A stretch of 64,000 nt of DNA from Butyrivibrio sp. XPD2006 (GTDB lineage Bacteria > Bacillota > Clostridia > Lachnospirales > Lachnospiraceae). Below are positions 15,174 through 23,341 of this stretch, in pieces. Both the position numbers and the translations under genes were made by a program. The notes below the pieces were generated by a model. That model did no database searches. It was not told the DNA's origin and saw only the letters and a list, made by a program, of their open reading frames with translations. The stretch spans positions 167,778-231,777 of the forward strand of contig NZ_ATVT01000005.1 in assembly GCF_000420865.1 (NCBI RefSeq), in the 5' to 3' direction. Each line of letters opens with the position of its first letter. Within the stretch, counting starts at the first letter, position 1.

Positions 15174-16811
15174 ATGACAAAAAGGACTAAGATAACGGCA
15201 ATGCAGCATTTGGGGCTTATCTTCTTTGCCGCTGCAATCTATTGCCTGATCAGATCCATAACTTTATCACTTACTACGGACATCTGGTACGACGAACTCT
15301 TTACCATGGAGTTCTCCGCGAGACCGGTAAAAGAGCTGATAGGACTTACTGCAAGGGATGTACATCCGCCCTTTTACTACATGATAGTCAGGTTCTTTGT
15401 ACTTTTGTGCAACGGACTTGGGCTTGTGGGGGACGGCCCAATGCAGCTTGGTGCAGAGTCGATTGCCAAGCTCGTGTCTGTGCTTCCGTTTTTTATACTG
15501 CTGATATATGCGGCTACAAATATCAGAAAGCGCTTCGGTATTCTTCCGGCAGGGATGTTCTCTTTTGCTATAATAACCATGCCGCAGATGCCTGAGTATA
15601 CCACTGAGATTCGCATGTACAGCTGGGCGGTGCTGTTTGTTACGGCAGCCATGCTTCACGGATTTAACCTTCTGTGCTGCATTATGGGAAGAGAGAAGCA
15701 GGGATGGGATATTCCCGATGGCATCATGTTGTGGCTGTATACCACAGCAGCTGCCTATACCCATTACTATGCTGCTTTTTGCATTGGGATCATCTATGGC
15801 ATTCTTGTTATCTGGATGCTGGTCTACTATATTCGTGTTGCCGGCAAGAAAACTGACGGAAGTATAAGCCTTAAGGCAGCAGCTACGCTGATTGTGGCGC
15901 TCAACCTTACTGTTGCGTCTTATATTCCGTGGGTATCATCTCTTTTGTCACAGGTTGGTGCAGTCAAGGCAAATTACTGGATACAACCAGTGGGGCTTCG
16001 GAGTATCGGCAGTGCCATCAAGCATCTGTTCAAGGGGTATTTTATCAATGAAACACTTGCAGTGGTGATCGCTGTACTTTTCTTTGTGCTGATAACCTTC
16101 CTGTTTGTCAGGACTGTGATCAGAACCGTTTCGGGAAAAGAGCTGACAGATGCACTTACGTTGTTCTCGTTCTCGGTACTCCCGCTTGTTGTAATAGCAG
16201 GACTTGTAGCATCCGCGATTATCAGACCTGTATTCGTGAACAGGTATATGATCCCGGCTTACGGGTGTTTCTGGCTCGCGGTTTCTGTTATGGCATCGTA
16301 TGAAATAGATCTGGTTTACAAGAGGGCGAAGGGACAGCTCTTAGGGAAGATAGCAGGCGTTGTTCTGGCAGTCATTATGATCATCGTGGGAGCTGTTGAT
16401 TTCAAGGCTTTTATCGGCAATGAAGAATACCGCATGGTCAACATTGAGAAGACTCTTGATATGCTTTCCGGAATCAGTAATGATACGATCATTATCAGTA
16501 ATTTTGAGCACGTTCAGGGTCTTTTATCCTACTACCTCAACAAAGGTGACGATGAGTATAAGGTTTATCTGTATGCTGCAGAGTCGGAGAAGCTGATTGA
16601 AGAGACGGTTCCGGGCCTTGAGACCATCGAGGATTCTATTGATATAGCCAATTATCTTGATGCAGGCAAAAAGGTCCTTTTCCTTGGAAGCTTTAACGCC
16701 AGGGAGGTGATTCTTCAGGAATGGAATGATGAGTATTCGATCACTTCCGAGAATGAGGGAAGTTACCTCATGGAGAGATACTGGTTTGATGTTTTCAGAC
16801 TTAGCAGATAA
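15174..16811 (+). CDS. GT-C fold membrane glycosyltransferase-like protein (GT39/ArnT type)
   Basis: 545 aa with about ten membrane segments. The start is the ATG behind GAGG, downstream of the thrS terminator. The first extracytoplasmic loop carries TTDIWYDELFTMEF followed by DVHPPFYYMIV. This acid-acid plus HPP pattern marks polyprenyl-phosphate-dependent mannosyl/glycosyl transferases of the dolichyl-phosphate mannosyltransferase clan. A soluble C-terminal domain of about 110 residues follows the last helix. It probably transfers a sugar outside the membrane to a surface polymer or protein; donor and acceptor are unknown. The next gene starts 18 bases later. Confidence 0.82.
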   Translation: MTKRTKITAMQHLGLIFFAAAIYCLIRSITLSLTTDIWYDELFTMEFSARPVKELIGLTARDVHPPFYYMIVRFFVLLCNGLGLVGDGPMQLGAESIAKLVSVLPFFILLIYAATNIRKRFGILPAGMFSFAIITMPQMPEYTTEIRMYSWAVLFVTAAMLHGFNLLCCIMGREKQGWDIPDGIMLWLYTTAAAYTHYYAAFCIGIIYGILVIWMLVYYIRVAGKKTDGSISLKAAATLIVALNLTVASYIPWVSSLLSQVGAVKANYWIQPVGLRSIGSAIKHLFKGYFINETLAVVIAVLFFVLITFLFVRTVIRTVSGKELTDALTLFSFSVLPLVVIAGLVASAIIRPVFVNRYMIPAYGCFWLAVSVMASYEIDLVYKRAKGQLLGKIAGVVLAVIMIIVGAVDFKAFIGNEEYRMVNIEKTLDMLSGISNDTIIISNFEHVQGLLSYYLNKGDDEYKVYLYAAESEKLIEETVPGLETIEDSIDIANYLDAGKKVLFLGSFNAREVILQEWNDEYSITSENEGSYLMERYWFDVFRLSR

Positions 16812-16829
16812 ATTGATTTCGGAGACGTT

Positions 16830-17420
16830 ATGAAAAGAAAAGTTTTAGGTATAGTAATGGCTTTTGTCATGATCATTATGACAATGCTTTGTACAAATTC
16901 AGAGGTGCTTGCGGAAGACGAGCTTAAGGAGGCCGGATTCTGCAGTTTTGTGGTGCCTTCGCAGTTTACCCCAAGCTCGGTAAAGGGTCTTTTCATAAAC
17001 AAGGATCACCCTATGGAGTCATCTACTATTCAGTACAGCGTATATTACAACAAGCTTGACGTGATACTGACCAACAGGGAGAAGGCAGCTCTTGCCGAAA
17101 TAAATGAGCCCAAGGTTACAGATAAATCTACAGATCTTACAAAAGATATCTATCAGGAAACCATCTCTGCTGCTTATAACAGTGAATATGGTGAAGACGT
17201 TGGATATTCCGTCAGCTCTTTTGACAAAATAAATATTGACGGTTATCCGGGATACAGGATTGAAGCAAGTTTCCGTGCAACTGACCAGGAAACTGTATAT
17301 CAGACTGTATATATGCTTCTGTCCAGGTACAGGACTTTCACAATCACTTTCCAGAGAGCAGAAGATGATGACTGTCAGGACGCATTTTCAGAGTGTCAGT
17401 CCACTATCCATGTACATTAA
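16830..17420 (+). CDS. secreted protein of unknown function
   Basis: 196 aa with a clear signal peptide (MKRKVLGIVMAFVMIIM, cleavage after VLA near residue 28). The mature part is a single small alpha/beta domain with FCSFVVPSQFTPSSVKG and VSSFDKINIDGYPGYRIEAS. This recalls the PsbP/DcrB-like fold used by many small secreted proteins, but I cannot assign the family firmly. It lies in a row with the membrane glycosyltransferase and the GT2 fusion gene, consistent with an envelope role. Confidence 0.75.
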   Translation: MKRKVLGIVMAFVMIIMTMLCTNSEVLAEDELKEAGFCSFVVPSQFTPSSVKGLFINKDHPMESSTIQYSVYYNKLDVILTNREKAALAEINEPKVTDKSTDLTKDIYQETISAAYNSEYGEDVGYSVSSFDKINIDGYPGYRIEASFRATDQETVYQTVYMLLSRYRTFTITFQRAEDDDCQDAFSECQSTIHVH

Positions 17421-17446
17421 ACCGTTAATTGTGTTATCATTAATGT

Positions 17447-18952
17447 ATGTATGACAAGCTAACGCAGCTGATATCAAACGGCGACTACAATGAAGCTTTA
17501 TATGAGTTTCAGGAGGAGTTTTTTCACATCGATGAGAGAACTCCTGAAGAGGCTGCCAAATTATGCATTCTGGAGGCTTCGCTCTGGGAGGTTTTGAGCG
17601 ACAGCCAGGCAGAGTTTGATGCTATTGCCAGAGGTCTTTCATACAATCCGGGAGATTACGAGCTCTTTTACATGCTGGGGCTCTATTTCCTGAATCTGAA
17701 TATAAATCAGGCATTTCTGTGTATGGAGATGGCGGCGTTTTACTGCAACGACGACACCGACAGGGAAGTGATCCTGGATACGCTTGCGGAGCTTAAGAAT
17801 ACACCTGCAGTCAGAGTCAGGAATACCAGCATCATGATCCTTTCATACAATGATCTGGAGATCATGAAGGACTGCATTAAGTCCGTGGAGAATTTCTGTC
17901 CGGCCGGAACCTTTGAAGTTGTGGTGGTGGACAACGCATCAACTGAGGAAGGCGTTAGGGAGTATCTTCGCGAAAAAAGAGACAGCGCAGATTACCCGTT
18001 TATTCTCATCGAAAATAAAGAGAATGTCGGCTTCCCCAAGGGATGTAACATCGGCGCAGCTGCATGCAACAAGAACAATGACATTTTCTTTTTGAACAAT
18101 GACGCGGTGCTCATGCAGAATTCGCTGTTTTTCCTGAGAATGGGGCTTTATGACAGCAGAAATGTAGGGGCATGCGGGCCATTTACCAACAGCGGGTCAC
18201 TTCAGGAAATAGATACGAGTGAGCTCTGGGATGATAAGCCCTCTTATAAAGAGGCTGTGGAAATATTCAGGGAGTATGCGAAGAAAAACGCTGTTCCTAA
18301 GCACAACTCATATATAAAGAGATTCAGACTGACCGGATTTGCTCTGCTTTTATCAAGGGATGCAATTCCTTTGGTGGCAGCGGATGGTCGGGTGTTTGAT
18401 GAAGCTTTTTCACCTGCTTACTTTGAAGATGATGATCTGGGAATCCGTCTTGCGAGGGCAGGATTTGTTCAGTATCTCTGCGAAAGCAGCTATATTTATC
18501 ACAACGGCGGAAACGGATCCTTTGGTGCTTCAAAGGGCATGGAGGAAGGACGTCAGAGATTTATCGATAAATGGGGATTTGATATCTGGGGATATTCACT
18601 TCCCTGGTTTGAGGCTGCAGATGCTGTTATAGAACTTGCAAAAGAGAGAAGAGGACATCTTAAGGTGCTTGACTTTACGTGCGGCTTTGGTGCTACGGCG
18701 TCATATATAAAGAGCCGCTGCCCGGGGGTATTTATAGCCGGAGTTTGCAGGACCTCTTTTGAAGCGGGGATTGCAAAGCAGATGGTTGACGATGTTGTAT
18801 ACGGCGAACTGAACACCGTTAGACTCCCGTGGAAGAGCCATTCCTTTGATGTGGTACTTGCCGAGACAATCTTTGTTAACAGGGCAAGGATAGGTGAGAT
18901 GCTCAGAGAAGGTGGGATACATATAGGCAATGATCAGGAGGAAACAAAATGA
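17447..18952 (+). CDS. GT2 glycosyltransferase fused to a methyltransferase-like domain
   Basis: 501 aa. Residues 1-120 are helical and TPR-like. Residues 126-350 are a GT2 domain (TSIMILSYNDLEIMKDCI, VVVVDNASTEEG, NVGFPKGCNIGA, FFLNNDAVL, YFEDDDLGIRLARAG). From about 400 the chain continues with VLDFTCGFGATASYIKS and an acidic/aromatic pattern like a SAM-dependent methyltransferase, but it ends early, so activity is doubtful. No ribosome binding site precedes the ATG. TATCAT at 17435-17440 lies so close that the mRNA could be leaderless. The stop overlaps the next start (ATGA), indicating coupling. Confidence 0.85.
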   Translation: MYDKLTQLISNGDYNEALYEFQEEFFHIDERTPEEAAKLCILEASLWEVLSDSQAEFDAIARGLSYNPGDYELFYMLGLYFLNLNINQAFLCMEMAAFYCNDDTDREVILDTLAELKNTPAVRVRNTSIMILSYNDLEIMKDCIKSVENFCPAGTFEVVVVDNASTEEGVREYLREKRDSADYPFILIENKENVGFPKGCNIGAAACNKNNDIFFLNNDAVLMQNSLFFLRMGLYDSRNVGACGPFTNSGSLQEIDTSELWDDKPSYKEAVEIFREYAKKNAVPKHNSYIKRFRLTGFALLLSRDAIPLVAADGRVFDEAFSPAYFEDDDLGIRLARAGFVQYLCESSYIYHNGGNGSFGASKGMEEGRQRFIDKWGFDIWGYSLPWFEAADAVIELAKERRGHLKVLDFTCGFGATASYIKSRCPGVFIAGVCRTSFEAGIAKQMVDDVVYGELNTVRLPWKSHSFDVVLAETIFVNRARIGEMLREGGIHIGNDQEETK

Positions 18953-19692
18953 TCTGTCCAAAATGCGGAAAACCCTTACCCGGTGATATGAATATGAGTA
19001 TTCGTTTCTGTCCGCTGTGCGGGGAGAGACTTTTTGATGCCGGCAAAAAATACCTGATAGAAATCCAATGTGTCGGGCAGCGGGAAGGCGATAATGCTGT
19101 TATGATGGTATTTATTGATGACCGTCAGATGTATGAGGCCAAGGCCGGTGACAGTATATATATTGCAGTTGAAGCCGGATTTCATTCAATTAAATTCAGG
19201 CAAAAGATAAGGAGCAGGATCATAACGCTTCTTGTGAATTGTAACTATGTGCTAAAACCTTATTTTAACAGCCTTTCAGGTCTGATTGAAACGAACGTCA
19301 ATAAAGTCGAGGGATCAAGCGGCGGAATGACTCCCAAAAGTCTGGGAGACAAGAAGATCACCAATCCTGTAATGGTTACGGAAGAAGGAGAAAAAGCCTT
19401 TGATATACTGCTTGGAGATGATGATCCTGAGTATGAATTCAGGGCAACAAGCGGTCTGAAAGAAGGAATTCTGAGAGTATATTCCGAGAGATGCGAATTC
19501 AGTACCGAGGGACAGTTTAAAAAAGAGGTTGTCCAGTATAAGAATGTAGTGTCAGTTAAGCGTAAAATGGGCTCTTTGGACATAGAATGTGCAGGAAATG
19601 TACATAAAGTTTATAGTATTCCGAAAGATATCTACAATGAAGTTATGGCATTTTTGACTAATAGAATCAGCGAAGTTCAGGGAACACCGTAG
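18949..19692 (+). CDS. zinc-ribbon protein of unknown function
   Basis: 247 aa. The N-terminus is a four-cysteine zinc ribbon (CPKCGKPLPGD, then FCPLCGERLF). The middle has a beta-sandwich-like segment (VFIDDRQMYEAKAGDSIYIA) similar to small domains found after zinc ribbons in Clostridia. The last 90 residues look like a bacterial PH-type domain (GILRVYSERCEFSTEG, YKNVVSVKRKMGSLDI). No catalytic motif is seen. Its start overlaps the stop of the glycosyltransferase gene. Confidence 0.75.
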   Translation: MICPKCGKPLPGDMNMSIRFCPLCGERLFDAGKKYLIEIQCVGQREGDNAVMMVFIDDRQMYEAKAGDSIYIAVEAGFHSIKFRQKIRSRIITLLVNCNYVLKPYFNSLSGLIETNVNKVEGSSGGMTPKSLGDKKITNPVMVTEEGEKAFDILLGDDDPEYEFRATSGLKEGILRVYSERCEFSTEGQFKKEVVQYKNVVSVKRKMGSLDIECAGNVHKVYSIPKDIYNEVMAFLTNRISEVQGTP

Positions 19693-19747
19693 TTTAGATA
19701 GAAAGCGGAAACCAAAAAACATACATAATAGTGTGTAATATTGCAAA

Positions 19748-19777
19748 CAAACAGTGCTTTGGTGCTGTTTGTTTTTT
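19748..19777 (+). terminator. terminator after zinc-ribbon gene
   Basis: Stem CAAACAG (19748-19754) / CTGTTTG (19765-19771), followed by T6. Confidence 0.75.
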
Positions 19778-20068
19778 CGTTAACATTTTGAAAATTCTGC
19801 TTTTCAGATTTGATGTGGGATTGGTTAGTTGACGTTAAAAAGTCTTTTATTGTAGCAATGAATTGTGAAAAAAGTGTGAACACTTTTGCAAATTCTTGTG
19901 ATGTAATGCAATTTCGTTAAAATGCCAAAAATCCGTGGGCAAACTCTATAAAAATTTATTGGAAAATTCCCCCAAAAAGTGAATGACGAAAAAACGTCTA
20001 TGTGTTATTCTATTGAATGCAAAAGAAAGAGATTTCACAAGAAAAAATATGATAGGAGGTAGCGACGC
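19778..20068. other. AT-rich control region upstream of HTH regulator
   Basis: No gene is seen. It holds a perfect 8-bp inverted repeat (19870-19887) and a promoter-like pair TGACGA (19984-19989), 16 bases, TATTCT (20006-20011) in front of the HTH gene. Confidence 0.5.
19870..19887. promoter_or_regulatory. 18-bp palindrome, possible operator
   Basis: AAAAGTGT-GA-ACACTTTT is a perfect inverted repeat in an AT-rich intergenic region, 180 bases before the HTH regulator. A regulator binding site is inferred from symmetry only. Confidence 0.4.
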
Positions 20069-20404
20069 ATGACAAAGGCTGAAATTCTTAAAAGAGAAAT
20101 TCTTTCACAGTATAAAAGTGTTAGACAGTTTGCAATAGATATGTCTATTCCATACAGCACACTTGTAACAGCATTAGATAGGGGGATTGAGGGGATGGCT
20201 TACGGAACAGTAATCAAAATGTGTGATCGTCTTAATCTTAATCCGGTTGACTTCTCAACACTTGAGCAGGGTACAGACCTTGGCAAGAAGATCGTTGAGA
20301 ACCGTGTAATGCAGCAGTATGTTAAGCTTAACAAAGCCGGAAGAAAGAAGATCCTCGACATGATGGGAGATTTCTCACAGCTTGACAAGTATCAGGCAGA
20401 TTAA
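20069..20404 (+). CDS. XRE-type helix-turn-helix regulator
   Basis: 111 aa. An HTH is visible at about residues 18-60 (VRQFAIDMSIPYSTLVTALD, then YGTVIKMCDRLNLNPVDF), typical of Cro/C1-type DNA-binding domains. A short C-terminal helix follows (YVKLNKAGRKKILDMMGDF). A strong AGGAGG lies 8 bases before the ATG. It is monocistronic, between its own promoter-like region and a terminator. Target genes are unknown. Confidence 0.85.
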   Translation: MTKAEILKREILSQYKSVRQFAIDMSIPYSTLVTALDRGIEGMAYGTVIKMCDRLNLNPVDFSTLEQGTDLGKKIVENRVMQQYVKLNKAGRKKILDMMGDFSQLDKYQAD

Positions 20405-20440
20405 GCAGAACTACCATTAGTCACATCAGATGACACAGCA

Positions 20441-20480
20441 AAAAGACTCTGTGGTATAATTATCCGCAGAGTCTTTTTTT
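20441..20480 (+). terminator. terminator of HTH gene, overlapping the glf promoter
   Basis: Stem AAAGACTCTG / CGCAGAGTCTTT with a T-run. The loop and descending arm contain the extended -10 box of glf. Confidence 0.75.
20452..20460 (+). promoter_or_regulatory. extended -10 promoter for glf inside the terminator loop
   Basis: TGGTATAAT (TGn plus TATAAT) is located in the terminator loop; the -35 region around 20432 (GACACA) is weak. The start would fall near 20467 in the descending arm. Confidence 0.55.
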
Positions 20481-20499
20481 GATTTTTGGAGGAATTATT

Positions 20500-21666
20500 A
20501 TGCATTACGATTATCTGGTAGTTGGTGCGGGATTGTTTGGAGCAGTCTTTGCAAGGCAGATGAAGGAAAAGGGCAAGACTGTTCTTGTGATAGACAGAAG
20601 AGACCACATAGGCGGAAATGTTTACACAGAAAACAGAATGGGCATCAACGTTCACAAATACGGAGCTCATATCTTCCATACATCTGATAAAGAGGTCTGG
20701 GATTATGTAAATGAATTCGCTGAGTTCAACAACTACATCAACAGCCCGGTGGCTGTATATAAAGATGAGCTTTACAATCTTCCTTTCAACATGAACACCT
20801 TCAGCAAGATGTGGGGTATCAAAACACCCGATGAAGCCAGGGAGATAATAAACACTCAGGCAGAGAAAGAAAAAGAGCGCATAAAGAGTGAGAAAGGTGC
20901 TGCCGAGTTTGAGGCAGAGAATCTTGAGGAACAGGCACTCAGCCTTGCGGGACGTGATATATATGAAAAGCTCGTCAAGGGATACACTGAGAAGCAGTGG
21001 GGAAGAGACTGCAAGGAACTTCCGGCTTTTATTATCCAGCGCCTTCCGATGAGATTTATTTATGATAACAACTACTTTAATGACCGCTATCAGGGAATTC
21101 CCATCGGTGGATACACAGGACTGGTTGAGAGGATCCTCGAAGGAATAGAGGTGAAGACCGGCACTGATTATTACGACTTCATAAAGCTTGAAGACGGACT
21201 TCCGGTCAAGCCTTTTGCATCTGTCAGCGGTGATGCTTTTGACAAGATTCTGTTTACAGGAATGATAGATGAATTCTTTGGATATAAGCTTGGCACTCTG
21301 GAGTACAGGTCACTCAGATTTGAGACAGAGGATCTTCCGGAGGTTGACAACTATCAGGGCAATGCGGTTGTAAACTATACCGAGAGGGAAATCCCCTACA
21401 CCAGAATAATTGAGCACAAGCACTTTGAATACGGAACAGGTAAGGGTACCATCATTACCAGAGAGTATCCTGCTGACTGGAAACACGGCGATGAACCTTA
21501 CTATCCGATGAACGACACCAAGAACAACGAGCTTTACGCCAAGTACAAAGAGCTTGCCGATGACTTTAACGATGTATATTTCGGAGGAAGACTCGGACAG
21601 TACAAGTACTACAATATGGACAGGATTATCCGTGAAGCTCTTGATATGAGCAGATCAGTTAAATAA
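20500..21666 (+). CDS. glf: UDP-galactopyranose mutase
   Basis: 388 aa from the ATG behind TTGGAGG. Flavoenzyme interconverting UDP-galactopyranose and UDP-galactofuranose, the donor for galactofuranose in surface glycans. FAD fold YLVVGAGLFGAVFARQ at residues 5-20, then DRRDHIGGNVYT, KYGAHIFHT (substrate loop), YTEKQWGRD and the C-terminal LGQYKYYNMD. All are as in bacterial Glf. It lies among envelope glycosylation genes, but as a separate transcription unit. Confidence 0.96.
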   Translation: MHYDYLVVGAGLFGAVFARQMKEKGKTVLVIDRRDHIGGNVYTENRMGINVHKYGAHIFHTSDKEVWDYVNEFAEFNNYINSPVAVYKDELYNLPFNMNTFSKMWGIKTPDEAREIINTQAEKEKERIKSEKGAAEFEAENLEEQALSLAGRDIYEKLVKGYTEKQWGRDCKELPAFIIQRLPMRFIYDNNYFNDRYQGIPIGGYTGLVERILEGIEVKTGTDYYDFIKLEDGLPVKPFASVSGDAFDKILFTGMIDEFFGYKLGTLEYRSLRFETEDLPEVDNYQGNAVVNYTEREIPYTRIIEHKHFEYGTGKGTIITREYPADWKHGDEPYYPMNDTKNNELYAKYKELADDFNDVYFGGRLGQYKYYNMDRIIREALDMSRSVK

Positions 21667-21709
21667 AGACAAAAATCAAGCCCCCAGGTTTATGTAGCCT
21701 GGGGGCTTG
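21664..21709 (-). terminator. terminator of the FliD-like gene (minus strand)
   Basis: Perfect 12-bp stem CAAGCCCCCAGG (21677-21688) / CCTGGGGGCTTG (21698-21709). Read on the minus strand it is followed by ATTTTTGTCTTT; on the plus strand there is no T-run, although it may also end glf transcripts. Confidence 0.75.
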
Positions 21710-21793
21710 CTGCTACCGGAACGTTCACCGGCAGCTATATTATTTCAAGTCGTCCCCTCTGCAGCGGGGAGACTTAAGCGCCTTTGACAGCGC

Positions 21794-23095
21794 TTAACAA
21801 TAATTGTTGAACATCATTCCCGAATATTCGCTCGTTATGTAAGGCGACGAGTAATCACGGTTGTCGGGATTTTTGTAATTTACAACCGGACGATCCACAT
21901 ATTTCATGGGGTCTACCGATATGTCTTTTGTCTTATCAATAAGAGCATCCGCAAATTTGTTGATGGGTTCTAAGGCTTCCATGCTGCTTCCGCCGGAAAC
22001 TGCCTGCTTGAGCATCTCGTCATCAACGGAAAGATTGCCGTTTCCTTCCAGTCTGACGCCTAAATCCTCAACATTGCTGAGATACTGCTGTGCAATGCCG
22101 ATGACTTCGGACCGGAGTTTGGAACCCTTGAACTTGTCATCCGCTATTCCGGAAGCTTCTTCTATGAAGCTGTTGTAATTATCTATCAGTGATACCACAT
22201 GCTGCATCAAAGCTTCGTTGTCTTTCTTGATGCCTACATGGATAGGTGATCCGGCTTCTGTCAGAGAGTGCAGCGTGATATCAAATTTACCACCCACTGT
22301 AAAGTGATTGGAAACGGATACCTTGTCCTCGCCGTTTAAGGTGAAGTGTGCGTTGGTGGCGGGCTCTGCGACTTTATCAAGTCCCAGATAATCTACCGAA
22401 CCCTTTGCCAGCGGCGTATCTGCTTCGTAGATTTCAAACTGACTGACCTGTCCGGGTTTTAGTCCTGTATGGCTGGACTGTATCTCCAGAGCCGATCTGT
22501 TACCGTCTTCTATTATCCGGGCATTGAGACCGATATTTGCTTTATTTATCAGCGTCTCAAGCTTCTTTTGGACATCTATATTGGTGTCGGTGTTGTAAAT
22601 ACTGTACTGGAACTCGAATTCCTGTCCGTTGATCCTGACATCAAAAGCATAATTATTTGGCGAAAGACCTGTGGAATCCTTAGGAATCAGATGACCTCTG
22701 TTAACCTGACTGGTCGCCAGCTGTGTTGCCTCTATGTCAAAACCGATGGCTCCGATATCCTGTTCCGGAGTCTTGCCGATATAGTTTGCCGAAACCTTAT
22801 CTTCATCGGTGGTAAAAGCAGAAGAGTGATTGAGGGAAGATTTTTCCTCATGATCACTAAGCCTCTTGATACTGCCCTGAAGCGCTCGGGCTTTTTCTTT
22901 TATACCTATCGCATCGTTTCTTGATGCGTCATCGTCTGTAAGTAGATAAAGAGGGGACTTCTTGTTGATTTTTGCAATTGACTTATACACATCCCTAAGC
23001 TCATCCTTACGATGCGCGTCGGCCTGTGTAACATCCTTGGACACGTAGTCCTGTATGAAATGGTTGTAAGCACCATTAAAAGATATGCCTGCCAT
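21794..23095 (-). CDS. FliD/flagellar-cap-like protein
   Basis: 433 aa from the ATG at 23095, five bases behind GAAAGGAGGG; the longer frame to 23146 lacks a ribosome binding site. The middle part (QKKLETLINKANIGLNARII, then SALEIQSSHTGLKPG) and the C-terminal helical part (HVVSLIDNYNSFIEEA) resemble the filament-cap protein FliD and other flagellin-type secreted proteins. The canonical FliD N-terminus is not recognisable. No other flagellar gene is in the window. It could be a FliD paralogue or another self-assembling surface protein. Confidence 0.6.
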   Translation of the reverse strand: MAGISFNGAYNHFIQDYVSKDVTQADAHRKDELRDVYKSIAKINKKSPLYLLTDDDASRNDAIGIKEKARALQGSIKRLSDHEEKSSLNHSSAFTTDEDKVSANYIGKTPEQDIGAIGFDIEATQLATSQVNRGHLIPKDSTGLSPNNYAFDVRINGQEFEFQYSIYNTDTNIDVQKKLETLINKANIGLNARIIEDGNRSALEIQSSHTGLKPGQVSQFEIYEADTPLAKGSVDYLGLDKVAEPATNAHFTLNGEDKVSVSNHFTVGGKFDITLHSLTEAGSPIHVGIKKDNEALMQHVVSLIDNYNSFIEEASGIADDKFKGSKLRSEVIGIAQQYLSNVEDLGVRLEGNGNLSVDDEMLKQAVSGGSSMEALEPINKFADALIDKTKDISVDPMKYVDRPVVNYKNPDNRDYSSPYITSEYSGMMFNNYC

Positions 23096-23190
23096 AATGC
23101 CCCTCCTTTCTTCCTTGATATACGTACGAGTCCTTCTCTCTACCAATCCTTTGGTATCAGTCGCACGAGGGCATATTTAGCCACGTTTAG

Positions 23191-23226
23191 TTACCCTTAT
23201 AATACTAAAAACGAGTCAAATGTCAA
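23191..23226 (-). promoter_or_regulatory. promoter of the FliD-like gene
   Basis: On the minus strand TTGACA (23226-23221), 16 bases, TATTAT (23204-23199). This is a sigma-A type, not the TAAA-N15-GCCGATAT type expected for flagellar sigma. The leader is about 97 nt. Confidence 0.55.
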
Positions 23227-23274
23227 CAAAAATTAACGGTATTTAATTGAATTTAATATAAAGTTAATAATTAA

Positions 23275-23304
23275 TTGCGCTCGGGTGCTCATATATATTA
23301 TTAT
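23275..23304 (+). promoter_or_regulatory. candidate promoter for membrane protein gene
   Basis: TTGCGC (23275-23280), 18-base spacer, TATTAT (23299-23304). Confidence 0.4.
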
Positions 23305-23341
23305 GAGATAAGTAAAAATTCAGATGTTATGGAGTATGTTC

